NCBI GenBank assembly: GCA_021802775.1
Contig: JAJZRJ010000002.1
Location: 1-64,000 of the forward strand
Source: Deltaproteobacteria bacterium
GTDB lineage: Bacteria; Desulfobacterota; Desulfobulbia; Desulfobulbales; Desulfurivibrionaceae
Direction of reading: 5' to 3'
Length of the DNA stretch: 64,000 bases
Position 1 is the stretch's first letter; each line of letters starts with the position of its first letter. Positions 1 to 8,645 of the stretch are shown here, one piece after another. A program made the translations under genes and the position numbers. The notes under the pieces are model-generated. The model saw only the letters and a list, made by a program, of their open reading frames with translations, ran no database searches and had not been told where the DNA came from.

Positions 1-1852
1 CCTGGGAGTAGAAGACCGAGAAGTCGGTCAACTGCACGGCCACGCTGTTCTTCTTGATGATGGGTTTGACCTCGATGAAGGCCACGTCGTGGAACACCAC
101 CTGATTTTTCTCCACGGCCCGCTTGTCAAAGACCTCGGCCGGGATGTACTTGGGCGCGATGTCGATGCCCTTGCCCCGCGCCTCGTCCAGCACGTTGGGG
201 AAGAGCCCCATTTCGAACTCGAAGCCCAGGATGTCCACCTTGGTGAGGTGCTTCTTGCGGCATTCGAGAATGATCTCCTCCACGAAAAGGCGGGTCACCG
301 GCAGGTTCACCGGGCCGATGGCCACCAGGCGGCCGGCCTTCTTGCCGTGGAAGCTGGCAAAGCCGGTGACCTTTTCCGCCTGATAGGCGCGGAGGATCAG
401 ATCGAGGAAGGCAGCCTCCTTGGCCGCCAGTTGCTGCTGTTTCTCCTCCTCACGCAGGTCGGGGTTGACGCCGATGTAGTGCTGCCGCTCGTACTTGCCC
501 AGGTTGAGGATCTCGAAGGCCCGGTAGTTTTTCCCCTCGGCCTTCAACTGGCGCTGTACGCCGATCATGCGCTTGCGGGTGGTGTGGATGGCGAATTTGC
601 CCAGGTCGGTGGCGATCCACCGGCGGCCCAGCTTCTCGGCCACGGCGGCGGTGGTGCCGGAGCCGGTGAAAAAATCCGCGATCAGGTCGCCCTCGTTGGA
701 CGAGGCTTTGATGATCCGTTCGAGCAGAGACTCGGGTTTTTGGGTTGGATAGCCAAGTCGCTCTGATGATGTGTTTCCAATGCGTCCAACATCGTCCCAT
801 AGAGTAGTAAGAGGCTTACCTTTAGCCTCATCAAGATACACCTTCAGTCCGTCTAGCCTTGGGGTGCCGTCCTTCTTGGTTAAAATGCGCCCTTGTGTCC
901 AAAGCTCTTCCAATTTTTCCAAAGGATATCCCCAAGAGCGATTTGACGGGGGCTTTGTTCCTCTCCACTCAAACTGGCGATTGGGATTTGCAGAAGAAAA
1001 TGTCATGTCTCGGCCAGTAAATAGCCGGCCACTTTCGTCTTTTTTATATCGTCCAAGCTGTGCATCGCCATAGGAAGTTCGTTGCTCATTGAACACGAAG
1101 TTCTCTGATTTTGAGGCAAAAAATACTGTTTCTTGCGACCGGACATACCCATTTGTTTGCATGTTATGGGCATTTGTCCTGATCCACACAATTTCATTTT
1201 GGAAACGCTCGCGTCCAAAAACCTCTTCAAGGGCAAGCCGAATATAGCTATTCACCCTCCAATCACAATGCACATAAATGCTCCCATCCTCGGCCAGCAG
1301 GTCGCGCATGAGGATGAGTCGTTCATAAATCATGGCGATGAAGGAGTCGGCGCCCTTGCCCCAGGTGTCGCGGTAGGCAATCTCTTCCAGGATATTGGGC
1401 CGCTTGGTGAAGGTGTCGCCGCCGATCTCGATGTCCATGGAGAAGTCGGCGCCCACGTCAAAGGGCGGGTCGATGTAGATGAGCTTCAAGCCCCCCTGGG
1501 CCTCGATCTCCTCGCGCAGCGGCCCGTTTTTCAGGGAGGAAAGAATCAGCTTGTTGTCGCCCCAGATCAGTTTGTTGGTCCAGCCCTTGAGCTGCCGGCC
1601 CCGGCCATCGACATCAAACAGGCTCATCTGCCGGGCAGTGTCCGACGGCTTTTCGGCCCGCGGTTCGTCCACCTGCTCAATGGTCTGAAACGGCAGCACG
1701 ATGTTGCAGACCTCGTTGGTCTTGCCGTTCCAGACCAGTTCGACCTCCCGCTTGTCCTCAAAGAGCAGAAAGCGGTACTTCTCCGGCAAAGGCTTGCCCG
1801 CCTCCAGGTAGCGGATGATCTCCTGTTTTTCCGTTTCAGTCAGCCGGGCCAT
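1..1852 (-). CDS. Type III restriction-modification Mod subunit, adenine-specific DNA methyltransferase (3' end off window)
   Basis: The reading frame is open from an ATG to the left window edge (about 617 codons, C-terminus missing), so it is partial. It encodes a beta-class amino-methyltransferase: DPPF (motif IV, near residue 127) comes before FTGSGTT (AdoMet motif I, near residue 394), the order seen in type III Mod subunits. The segment between them is the expected target-recognition region. Mod methylates DNA and recruits a Res helicase-nuclease, normally encoded downstream, which here would lie beyond the left edge. GAGAG precedes the start. The middle third is visibly lower in GC than both flanks (see findings). 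A solitary methyltransferase without Res cannot be excluded from this window. Confidence 0.88.
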   Translation of the reverse strand, partial: MARLTETEKQEIIRYLEAGKPLPEKYRFLLFEDKREVELVWNGKTNEVCNIVLPFQTIEQVDEPRAEKPSDTARQMSLFDVDGRGRQLKGWTNKLIWGDNKLILSSLKNGPLREEIEAQGGLKLIYIDPPFDVGADFSMDIEIGGDTFTKRPNILEEIAYRDTWGKGADSFIAMIYERLILMRDLLAEDGSIYVHCDWRVNSYIRLALEEVFGRERFQNEIVWIRTNAHNMQTNGYVRSQETVFFASKSENFVFNEQRTSYGDAQLGRYKKDESGRLFTGRDMTFSSANPNRQFEWRGTKPPSNRSWGYPLEKLEELWTQGRILTKKDGTPRLDGLKVYLDEAKGKPLTTLWDDVGRIGNTSSERLGYPTQKPESLLERIIKASSNEGDLIADFFTGSGTTAAVAEKLGRRWIATDLGKFAIHTTRKRMIGVQRQLKAEGKNYRAFEILNLGKYERQHYIGVNPDLREEEKQQQLAAKEAAFLDLILRAYQAEKVTGFASFHGKKAGRLVAIGPVNLPVTRLFVEEIILECRKKHLTKVDILGFEFEMGLFPNVLDEARGKGIDIAPKYIPAEVFDKRAVEKNQVVFHDVAFIEVKPIIKKNSVAVQLTDFSVFYSQ

Positions 1853-1925
1853 GTTTCTCTCGTGTTCCGTGTAGTGATATTGCGTCGGGAATCAACGGAG
1901 AGGAAAACAACATGGTGTCATCATG

Positions 1926-2867
1926 TCAACCACTGTTTTTCCTGTTTTCCACATAATGGGCTGCGGCCTGGGCGGCGATGCAGCCATCGGCCGCGGCGGT
2001 GACGATCTGTTTGACGTATTTCTCCCTGAGGTCGCCGATGGCGAAAATACCGGGGATGCTGGTCTCGCACTTGTGGTCGGTCACTACGAAGCCATCGGCG
2101 TTCTTCCTGGTGCCGGCCGGCACCAGGGTATTGTTCGGCACGAAACCGATGAAGATGAAGACGCCGTCGGTGGCCAGTTCGCGTTCCTCGTTGCTGACCG
2201 TGTTCCGCAGCCTGACCCCGTTGACCCCCTCGGCCCCGGCGGTGATCGCGCTCACCACCGTGTTCCAGACGATCTCGATCCGGGGCTCGGCCTGGGCCCG
2301 TTTTTGCAGGATCATGCCGGCGCGGAAGGCATCGCGCCGATGGACGATGTACACCTTCTTCGTGATTTTGGCAAGATAGAGCGATTCCTCCAGGGCCGAG
2401 TCGCCGCCGCCCACCACCACCACGGTCTTGTCGCGGAAGAAGAAGCCGTCGCACACCGCGCAGTAGGAGACCCCGCGGCCATAGTAGGCATCCTCGCCGG
2501 GGATGCCCAGTTTGCGCGGGCTGCCGCCGGTGGCGAGGATCACGGCATGACTCCGTAATTCCTCGCCGTTTTCCAGGCGCACGGTGTGGTGGTCGATTCC
2601 CGGTTCCAACTCCCTCACCCCCGTGTTCAGGGTCGGCAGGCCGTAACTGGCGGCATGGGCCGCCATCTGCTCGGCCAGCGCCGCGCCGGTGATCTTCTCG
2701 GTGCCGGGCCAGTTTTCCACGATCTCGGTGTTGTTGAGCTGGCCGCCTGCCACCCCCTTTTCGACGAGCAGGGCGTCGAGTGCCGCCCGCTTGGCATAGA
2801 TGCCGGCGGTGAGCCCGCCAGGGCCGCCGCCGATGATAATCAGATCATGGAGTGGTGTGTTGTTCAT
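1926..2867 (-). CDS. trxB: Thioredoxin reductase (NADPH)
   Basis: A flavoprotein of 313 aa, normal length for bacterial TrxB, which reduces thioredoxin with NADPH in the cytoplasm. The FAD dinucleotide-binding GGGPGG is near residues 13-18. The redox-active CAVC has Cys136 and Cys139. The second Rossmann motif GGGDSA is near 153-158, followed by HRRD, the usual 2'-phosphate-binding arginines for NADPH. The C-terminal FAD motif with GIFAIGDL is present. Its start overlaps the end of the upstream LapA-like gene by 23 bp, so translation is probably coupled. It is the last gene of a corA-lapA-trxB operon. Confidence 0.95.
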   Translation of the reverse strand: MNNTPLHDLIIIGGGPGGLTAGIYAKRAALDALLVEKGVAGGQLNNTEIVENWPGTEKITGAALAEQMAAHAASYGLPTLNTGVRELEPGIDHHTVRLENGEELRSHAVILATGGSPRKLGIPGEDAYYGRGVSYCAVCDGFFFRDKTVVVVGGGDSALEESLYLAKITKKVYIVHRRDAFRAGMILQKRAQAEPRIEIVWNTVVSAITAGAEGVNGVRLRNTVSNEERELATDGVFIFIGFVPNNTLVPAGTRKNADGFVVTDHKCETSIPGIFAIGDLREKYVKQIVTAAADGCIAAQAAAHYVENRKNSG

Positions 2868-3099
2868 GGGAATCCTCTTGCGGGCGTGGGGGATCGGGGC
2901 GTTTGTTTTTTCGGTATTGGAGGCCGGCCACGATGAGGCCGAGAAGGAGGCCGGCGGCGAAGCTCAGAAATATCAAAAGCGCCCGGGAAATTTCATAGTT
3001 CCAGATGAAGAACTGGATGTTGACCATCTCCGTGTTCTGCAGGGTAAACAGCACGACTGCGAGGAGCAGCGCCATGATCAGGGTGAGCCGGAATCCCAT
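2845..3099 (-). CDS. LapA-domain (DUF1049) small inner-membrane protein
   Basis: An 84-aa protein with two hydrophobic segments (about residues 5-21 and 38-60) and a basic, proline-rich tail. The N-terminal helix followed by an NTxxVxIQFF-like stretch is typical of LapA/DUF1049 proteins. E. coli LapA takes part in lipopolysaccharide assembly and FtsH control; that role is only by analogy here. The start is fixed by GGGAGGAAAAC immediately upstream of ATG. It lies 14 bp after corA and overlaps trxB. Confidence 0.8.
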   Translation of the reverse strand: MGFRLTLIMALLLAVVLFTLQNTEMVNIQFFIWNYEISRALLIFLSFAAGLLLGLIVAGLQYRKNKRPDPPRPQEDSHEQHTTP

Positions 3100-3113
3100 G
3101 TTTTCCTCCCGTG

Positions 3114-4235
3114 TCAGAACCACTTTTTGCGCTTGAAATAGAAGAGCATGCTGGCGGCGGTGGCCACCATCAGCCCCAGGGCAAAGGGATAGCCCAGTGC
3201 CCAGTTGAGCTCCGGCATGTTCCAGGGACTGGCCGCGGTGTTGAAGTTCATGCCGTAGAGGCTGGTGATGAAGGTGAGCGGGATGAAGATCGCCGCGAAG
3301 ATGGTGAGCACCTTCATGATCTCGTTCATGCGGTTGCTGATGCTGGAGAGGTAGATGTCCAGCATGCCGGCGAGGATGTCGCGGTAGGTCTCCACCGTGT
3401 CGATCACCTGGATGGTATGGTCGTAGAGGTCTTTCAGAAACGGGTGGATGGCGTCGGTGATGAGGCTGGTTTCCTCTTCCCGCATCAGGGCGTTGATCAC
3501 CTCGCGGAGCGGCCAGATCGACTTGCGGAGCAGGATCATCTCCCTTTTCAGCACATGGAGGCGGCGCAGGGTCTTCTGGGCGGGTGTCGCGATCAGTTCC
3601 TCCTCCAGATCCTCGATCTCCTCGCCCAGTTGTTCGAGCACGGTGAAGTAGTTGTCGATGATGGTGTCGAGCAGCGAGTAGGCGAGATAATCCACGCCCT
3701 GCTTGCGGATGCGGCCCCGGTTGTTCTGGATGCGGGCGCGCACCGTCGCGAAGGTGTCGCCCGGCCGTTCCTGGAAGGTGATGAGAAAGCCATGGCCCAG
3801 GACGAAACTGATCTGCTCGGTGTCGACGAGGCGGATCTCGGCGTTGTAGCTCTGGGTTTTGATGACCAGGAAGAGGTAGTCGTCGAAGATGTCGAGCTTG
3901 GGCCGCTGGGTGGTGTTGAGGATGTCCTCGATGGTGAGGGGGTGAAGTTTGAAGCACTGGCAGATTTTTTCGATGAGGTCGACCTGGTGGAGGCCGTCCA
4001 CATTGATCCAGGTGGTGGTGGTTTTGTTCCGGTAGAGCGCGCAGACATCGGGGCGCGGCAGGGCGACCACCTCGCAGTGCTCCTGATCGTAATCCACCAG
4101 GGTGACCTTGACCTCCGTGGCCTTCTGTTCGCCGATGTGGATCGGCGTCCCCGGCGGCAGCCCCACTTTTTGCGATGAGGTCTTCGGCAGCCGGAAGGTG
4201 GAGCCGGCGGTGGAAGCCAGACGAGGGATGTTCAT
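3114..4235 (-). CDS. corA: CorA family Mg2+/Co2+ transporter
   Basis: A 373-aa cytoplasmic-membrane channel for divalent cations. It has the CorA layout: a long soluble funnel, a long acidic stalk helix (LGEEIEDLEEEL), then two C-terminal membrane helices. The signature GMN is at residues 328-330 at the end of TM1, and the C-terminus is the basic KRKKWF. The chosen ATG has GGAGA 9 nt upstream; the frame is open further upstream but that extension is low-complexity and not CorA-like. It is the first gene of a short operon with lapA and trxB. Confidence 0.93.
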   Translation of the reverse strand: MNIPRLASTAGSTFRLPKTSSQKVGLPPGTPIHIGEQKATEVKVTLVDYDQEHCEVVALPRPDVCALYRNKTTTTWINVDGLHQVDLIEKICQCFKLHPLTIEDILNTTQRPKLDIFDDYLFLVIKTQSYNAEIRLVDTEQISFVLGHGFLITFQERPGDTFATVRARIQNNRGRIRKQGVDYLAYSLLDTIIDNYFTVLEQLGEEIEDLEEELIATPAQKTLRRLHVLKREMILLRKSIWPLREVINALMREEETSLITDAIHPFLKDLYDHTIQVIDTVETYRDILAGMLDIYLSSISNRMNEIMKVLTIFAAIFIPLTFITSLYGMNFNTAASPWNMPELNWALGYPFALGLMVATAASMLFYFKRKKWF

Positions 4236-4301
4236 GGCGTCATTCTCCGCAGGGGGGTGGCGCGCCGGTGGTAGACCGACGCACGGAGCGGCGAAACCCG
4301 C

Positions 4302-4332
4302 GGATACCGAGGCCAGGATGACCTCGGTATCC
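4302..4332. terminator. Perfect 11-bp stem hairpin between the channel gene and corA
   Basis: GGATACCGAGG and its exact complement flank a 9-nt loop. It sits between the start of corA and the stop of the upstream channel gene, where a terminator or attenuator would be expected. Neither strand has a T-run after it, so intrinsic termination is doubtful. Confidence 0.4.
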
Positions 4333-4345
4333 GTCTGATTGCAAT

Positions 4346-5530
4346 TTACTCTTCCTTGCGCAGGCCCTTCAGCCAGTATTCCATCTGCTTGCCCGCGGCT
4401 TCGCGGCCGCCGAGGCCGAAGGCCAGGGCAAAGGCCACCGCCACCGCGCCCAGGGTGAGGCCAAAGGCGAGATCGACGATGTCGTCGGCAATGCCCATGG
4501 CCCGGAGGCCCATGGCCAGCACCAGGGCCAGGATGGCGATCCGGGCGATGGAGGCGAGCCCGCGGTTGCCGGCGGTCTGGGAAAGGGCGTTGTAGGCCAG
4601 GTTGGCGATGAAGTTGCCGATGGCGAGGATGATGAGCCCCAGCACGATCTGGCCGGCAAAGATCAGGAACTCGCCGAGGATCGAAGCGAGCTGCGGCATG
4701 GCAAGCTGTTCCACCGCCGAGACCATGGCGGCGAGCATAATGAAGAAGAAGAGCAGGCCGCCGCACACCTTGGAGAACGAAGCCTTGTCGCCCATGACGC
4801 CCTTGAAGCCGAGTTTTTCCGGCAGGCGGTCGGTGCCGAGGTTCTGCAGGAGTTCGGTGGCTGCCGCGGTCACGAAGCGCCCGACGATGAAGGCCACCCC
4901 GAGAATCAGCGTTGCCGCCAGCATCTTCGGGATGGCCGAGAGGATGGTGGCGAGCATCTGGGTGGAGGGGATGGAGATCGCCTCGATTTTGAGGGCGTCG
5001 AGCGCGGAAATGAGCACCGGGATGAAGACCACCAGGAAGATGAGCTGGCCGATGAGGCGGGAGACGCGGAACTGTTCACTTAGTCCGATGCGGGCCGAGA
5101 AGGCGTCCAGCCCGCGGGACAGCACTTCCATGGAACTGCCGAGGATCTTGGCGATGAAATAGCCGGTGAAGGCGATGAGCAGGGCGGCGACCAGATTGGG
5201 GAAAATGCCGAGGAAGTTGCTGAACATCATCATTACCGGGTCGAGCACGTCCTTGACCCCCAGCACGTCGAGGGTGAGAAGCAGTACCCACAGGGCCGTC
5301 AGGTAGTAGACCAGACTGCCGAGGAATTTGGCGATGTGCACCTCTTCCCCCACCTTGCCGGCCAGCCGTTCATCGACGTTGAGCTTTTCGCAGAAGGCGA
5401 CCACTGCCTTGCGGATCAGTGTGGCCGCGCCGATGCCGACGAGGAAGACGATGAGCGCGCCGAAGACGCTGGGCAGGTAGCGGCCCAGGGCGTCGAGTAG
5501 AGGAGCGAGCAGTTGTTTGATGGTTTCCAT
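4346..5530 (-). CDS. MscS-like mechanosensitive channel family protein (conserved TM-helix repeats)
   Basis: A 394-aa integral membrane protein with repeated hydrophobic helices across its whole length and no signal peptide. It resembles the CmpX/TM-helix-repeat branch of small-conductance mechanosensitive channels. The C-terminal AFGLGGREAA is characteristic; in that branch it follows the pore-lining helix at the start of the MscS-like core, and the protein ends soon after. It would sit in the inner membrane and respond to osmotic or envelope stress, by family analogy. GGGGAGAATC precedes the ATG. It lies upstream of corA with 110 bp between, so may or may not share a transcript. Confidence 0.78.
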   Translation of the reverse strand: METIKQLLAPLLDALGRYLPSVFGALIVFLVGIGAATLIRKAVVAFCEKLNVDERLAGKVGEEVHIAKFLGSLVYYLTALWVLLLTLDVLGVKDVLDPVMMMFSNFLGIFPNLVAALLIAFTGYFIAKILGSSMEVLSRGLDAFSARIGLSEQFRVSRLIGQLIFLVVFIPVLISALDALKIEAISIPSTQMLATILSAIPKMLAATLILGVAFIVGRFVTAAATELLQNLGTDRLPEKLGFKGVMGDKASFSKVCGGLLFFFIMLAAMVSAVEQLAMPQLASILGEFLIFAGQIVLGLIILAIGNFIANLAYNALSQTAGNRGLASIARIAILALVLAMGLRAMGIADDIVDLAFGLTLGAVAVAFALAFGLGGREAAGKQMEYWLKGLRKEE

Positions 5531-5640
5531 GATTCTCCCCTTGGCTTGGTGGTTGAAGAGCGGGCCAGGGCCGTTGCCGGTGTGCCCTTGCTCACGTTAT
5601 CCTGCGTCGGACAGGGTTTTGTCAATCGCCTTTTAGGGAA

Positions 5641-5757
5641 TCACCGCGGTAAATCCGGCGCCAGCAGCATGGTGAGCCCGAGCAGTACCAGCACGATGCC
5701 GCCCACCGGCCTGCCGTATTTGGTATAGCCGTTGTTGATGGTGGTCTGCTTGCTATT
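5641..5757 (-). pseudogene. C-terminal remnant of a membrane protein
   Basis: About 38 codons are open between two in-frame stops, with no start codon. The translation ends in GGIVLVLLGLTMLLAPDL, a transmembrane helix plus a short tail typical of a transporter C-terminus. No upstream part of the gene survives. It reads as debris next to the palindrome; the parent family is not identifiable. Confidence 0.35.
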
Positions 5758-5767
5758 TTAATGATAC

Positions 5768-5811
5768 GCATTTCTATTGTTGATTATCCGGATAATCAAC
5801 AATAGAAATGC
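5768..5811. repeat. 44-bp perfect palindrome (two 22-bp arms, no spacer)
   Basis: Positions 5768-5789 and 5790-5811 are exact reverse complements meeting at CC|GG, with no loop bases. Arms are AT-rich (GCATTTCTATTG... on the outside). No T-tract follows, so it is not a standard terminator. The form suggests abutted terminal inverted repeats or a replication/recombination scar. Confidence 0.9.
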
Positions 5812-5981
5812 TGATTTGGTGGGGTGGTCACATGGAACTGAACAGGACGCTCAACACCACGGAGTCACTCGCCAAGAAATCTTTTTTTCTTGCGTGAGCC
5901 CAGTTCTGCCAGCGGCATCGTGCAGCGTTGGCGGAGATTCGGGAGAAGGGAGCGAGGGCTCGACAGGCCGATGCGCGTTTC

Positions 5982-6434
5982 TTACGGCGTGATAGCGACC
6001 TTGACCACGACCTTGTGAAGCTGCCCTGGTGAGACCAGCGGGGCGTGGGCATCCTCGGGAAAAAAGATCACAAAGTGACCATGAGGCACCGCAACCCAGC
6101 CATCCGGCGTGTCGGCAAAACATTGTTCATCGGCCTTTGGGTCGTAGGTTTTGGTTGGCTGGCAACAGCGGGATTTGGCCTTCCAGCCCATGGTGTCGGT
6201 GCCATCGAGGATGAGCTGGATGTCGATGTGTTTTTGGTGCGTCTCCAGCACCGCCTCGTCCGTGCTGCGGCCCGCTTCCTTGGCGACGATGGCAAAGAGC
6301 CGCTCGCCATCGATGGCAAGTTTGCCAAGGGACAGGTCCTTTAGGCTGGTCTGGGTAAGAAAGGCAAAGGCCTTGGCGAATTGCGGGTGCAGAGCCGCAT
6401 AGCGGGGGGCGTTTTCAAGGACATCCAGAATCAT
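5982..6434 (-). CDS. YhcH/YjgK/YiaL family (DUF386) cupin protein
   Basis: A 150-aa soluble protein of the YhcH/YiaL family, whose members adopt a cupin-like barrel and are linked to sialic-acid or other sugar catabolism. Family hallmarks visible are HQKHIDIQ in the middle and FFPEDAHAP near the C-terminus, both carrying the putative metal-binding residues. AGGAGGAATACTC precedes the ATG. No sugar catabolic genes flank it, so the substrate is unknown. A short dyad (TCTGG-N5-CCAGA, 6496-6510) lies upstream. Confidence 0.88.
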   Translation of the reverse strand: MILDVLENAPRYAALHPQFAKAFAFLTQTSLKDLSLGKLAIDGERLFAIVAKEAGRSTDEAVLETHQKHIDIQLILDGTDTMGWKAKSRCCQPTKTYDPKADEQCFADTPDGWVAVPHGHFVIFFPEDAHAPLVSPGQLHKVVVKVAITP

Positions 6435-6609
6435 GAGTATTCCTCCTGCAAGGAATGGGGTGCGGCAATCCTGTCAACTGGATAGCTTAATAGCCTCTGG
6501 CGTTTCCAGATAGCAACCCATTCTGGGATGTTATTGCAGAATACGGAAAAAAGCGAAAATCCCTTCTCCGGCAAGCAGGGTGTTGCTTGCCAGACACCGG
6601 GTGTCGGCG

Positions 6610-6966
6610 TCAATCCGGATCGCGCGGGTCAAGCACCAGTTTGATGCCGTTCAGTATCTCCCGCAGCCTTTGCGGGGTGAGCGTGCCGAGATATTCGGTC
6701 AACTCGTTCTTGTCCACGGCAAGCACCTGGGAGACGTTCACCACGCTCTGCCGCGGCAGGTGGGCTTCTCCTTTTTTGAGCAGCACGTTGCCCGGCGCTT
6801 CCGCGCGCTTGAGGTTCGAGGTCAGGGGGCAGACCAGAACGGTGCGGATGTTGCTCCGATTGAAAAGATTGTTCTGGACCACAACATGAGGGTGCCGGTA
6901 GCCGGGCTCCGAGCCTTTGGGCTCGTCAAGTTCTACCCAGTAAATGTCGCCCTGGGTGATTACCAT
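6610..6966 (-). CDS. MazF/PemK family toxin (endoribonuclease)
   Basis: A 118-aa member of the MazF/PemK/CcdB fold, which cleaves mRNA when freed from its antitoxin. Visible hallmarks are the N-terminal GDIYWVELD, followed by YRHPHVVVQNN, and VCPLTSN in the core. The start overlaps the upstream antitoxin gene by 7 bp, as expected for a type II pair with coupled translation. Confidence 0.9.
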   Translation of the reverse strand: MVITQGDIYWVELDEPKGSEPGYRHPHVVVQNNLFNRSNIRTVLVCPLTSNLKRAEAPGNVLLKKGEAHLPRQSVVNVSQVLAVDKNELTEYLGTLTPQRLREILNGIKLVLDPRDPD

Positions 6967-7214
6967 TCACCCTCCACCAGCCGGCGATGGCGGCGCCGAG
7001 CGGCGCGGCGCAGCTTTTTTTCCGTGGCGTCGTCGGGTTCCTCGTAGGCAGCGTTGATCCGCGTCAGCAGTTCCCGATTTTTCCGTCGCTCGATATATTC
7101 CTGCAAGGCCAGGACGAACAGCCTGCTGCGGGACACCTTCATGGTATGGGCGAGTTCCTCGGCCTGCTCGAATAGGGCCTTCTGCATGGAGATGGCGGTT
7201 TTGACGTTTTGCAT
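6960..7214 (-). CDS. Ribbon-helix-helix antitoxin of the MazF pair
   Basis: An 84-aa protein with an N-terminal ribbon-helix-helix (VKTAISMQKALFEQAEELA, then SRSRLFVLALQEYI), the DNA-binding fold of MazE/CopG-like antitoxins. The C-terminus is highly basic (RRAARRRHRR), and an acidic stretch before it probably contacts the toxin. It should neutralise the adjacent toxin and repress its own promoter, where a dyad overlaps the -10 box. GAGG precedes the ATG. Confidence 0.85.
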   Translation of the reverse strand: MQNVKTAISMQKALFEQAEELAHTMKVSRSRLFVLALQEYIERRKNRELLTRINAAYEEPDDATEKKLRRAARRRHRRLVEGEW

Positions 7215-7216
7215 AA

Positions 7217-7266
7217 TTATACCTCTTTTGACAGAAGAGTATAACCAGTTTTTATACCATCGTCAA
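7217..7266 (-). promoter_or_regulatory. Promoter and operator of the mazEF-type operon
   Basis: On the minus strand TTGACG (7261-7266), a 17-bp spacer and TATACT (7238-7243) make a good sigma-70 promoter. An imperfect dyad, TTATACCTCTT against AAGAGTATAA (7217-7244), covers the -10 and start region, the expected place for antitoxin autorepression. Confidence 0.7.
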
Positions 7267-7367
7267 TACCCGGTCGGGTTGCGCAACAGAGGGTTGTCGG
7301 CCCGGCACTGGCAGGCATTCCGGCCACGATGATGTCTCTTGTCTTGCGCGGGGTTGCCCGTTAAGGC

Positions 7368-8489
7368 CTAAAATCCCCGGCTCAGCAGCCATTCGCGGAA
7401 AAACGGGTTGGTGAACCGATATTCCGCCCTCTGCCGGAATAAAATTCGCAGTTGCACCAGCCGCTCGAGGGCTTTTTGGGCGGAAGCGGCCAGGGGTATC
7501 CCTGTCTTGCCCAGAAAATCGATGCCGGTGGTTTCCCGCCCCCCATGCCGGGCCACCCCGACAAGGCATTTGAGCTGTTGCTCGGAGATGTTCTCAACGG
7601 TTGCCTCGTACCCGGCGCGTTCCCGGCCGAAAATCACTGCCAGCGCCTCGGGGAGGGCCTTTTCGGTGATCCTGGTTTTTTCTTCGGTTACACTCCACAG
7701 GGCCGAGCAAAATTGCTGCACGTCGCCGGTAATGCCATCGCAAACCCGGAAGACCTCATCCAGAACCGTATCGGAGATTTCGCGTTTTCCCTTTTTGAAG
7801 CGGCCGGCAAGGTGCTTCCTGAATATTTTCTCATCCAGCGGCCCAACCGAAAGCTGAACCGCCGACTTGAAAAACGGGCTGTCCGGGGAAACGAACAGCG
7901 CCTCCATCTTGTGGCGGATGCTGCCTGCAAACACATAGGGGATTTTCGGCTGAAACTGGATTTTCCCTCGCATCCGGGCGACGATCCCGGCGTGGTTCTT
8001 GAGGCCCAGGATCGCCTGAAACTCGTCCAGGATGACCACAACAGGCCGCTTGGCGGTGTGGATACTGCCGATCAGGTCGAGCGCCGCATCGAGGCTATCC
8101 GGCCCATCGGGACGCGCGCCCGGAATGATGGCAACCGAAGGAAAGGCGGTCACCGGATCGAAAGAAAACGAAAGGCCAAGGCGGGCCAGGTATTTGCCCA
8201 TTCTCTCAAACAGATTGTCCCGTTTATCGCCCATGCGGATTACCGCCGCCGCTATTTCCTTTACCAGCATATCGACGGACTTGATGCCGAGCAGGTCAAT
8301 GTAAACAGGCCGATGCGCCGGAAGACCCGCCACCGTTTCGGAGATCAGCGAGGTCTTGCCGATCCGGCGTTCTCCCTGCACATAGACGTTCTGGCCAGCC
8401 TTGATATATCCTTGCAGCGCCTTTGCCAGCTCCGGCCGGGGGCAAAAGTATTCCCCGCTTACCACCTGGCCATATCGGAACGGATCCAT
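7368..8489 (-). CDS. AAA-family ATP-binding protein with C-terminal winged helix (archaeal-type ATPase group)
   Basis: A 373-aa P-loop ATPase: GERRIGKT (residues 39-46) is the Walker A variant found in the archaeal-ATPase/DUF234-like STAND group, and VVILDE (150-156) is Walker B. A hydrophobic HTH-like C-terminus (FTNPFFREWLL) resembles the winged helix of that group. These proteins are often accessory or mobile-element passengers; substrate and role are unknown. GGAGAGG precedes the ATG and a TATAAT lies upstream at 8520-8525. Confidence 0.8.
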   Translation of the reverse strand: MDPFRYGQVVSGEYFCPRPELAKALQGYIKAGQNVYVQGERRIGKTSLISETVAGLPAHRPVYIDLLGIKSVDMLVKEIAAAVIRMGDKRDNLFERMGKYLARLGLSFSFDPVTAFPSVAIIPGARPDGPDSLDAALDLIGSIHTAKRPVVVILDEFQAILGLKNHAGIVARMRGKIQFQPKIPYVFAGSIRHKMEALFVSPDSPFFKSAVQLSVGPLDEKIFRKHLAGRFKKGKREISDTVLDEVFRVCDGITGDVQQFCSALWSVTEEKTRITEKALPEALAVIFGRERAGYEATVENISEQQLKCLVGVARHGGRETTGIDFLGKTGIPLAASAQKALERLVQLRILFRQRAEYRFTNPFFREWLLSRGF

Positions 8490-8519
8490 TGCACACCTCT
8501 CCCTTTTATACTTTTCACT

Positions 8520-8525
8520 ATTATA
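8520..8525 (-). promoter_or_regulatory. Candidate -10 box (TATAAT) of the AAA ATPase gene
   Basis: A perfect TATAAT on the minus strand about 30 bp before the start codon, in an AT-rich stretch. No convincing -35 box at the right spacing. Confidence 0.4.
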
Positions 8526-8645
8526 GCATATGGAATAATAATGAACATTATAAAATGCAGCCGGGCAACATGGTGCGGTCGCCGGCCGGCTGCGGCTTGA
8601 GCCAAAAGGAAAGCCGGTCTCGTTGGGGGACCAGCGCGGCGGGTA

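Larger units (their letters stand above)
5531..5981. other. Gene-poor intergenic scar
   Basis: This 451-bp gap holds the tail of a lost membrane-protein gene, a 44-bp perfect palindrome, and about 170 bp in which I see no convincing gene or regulatory site. The AT-rich palindrome contrasts with the GC-rich surroundings. The combination looks like a deletion or insertion scar. Confidence 0.5.

Noticed and set aside
5768-5811. The palindrome as an intrinsic terminator
   Set aside because: No loop bases and no T-run on either strand. It is also not placed right after a gene end.
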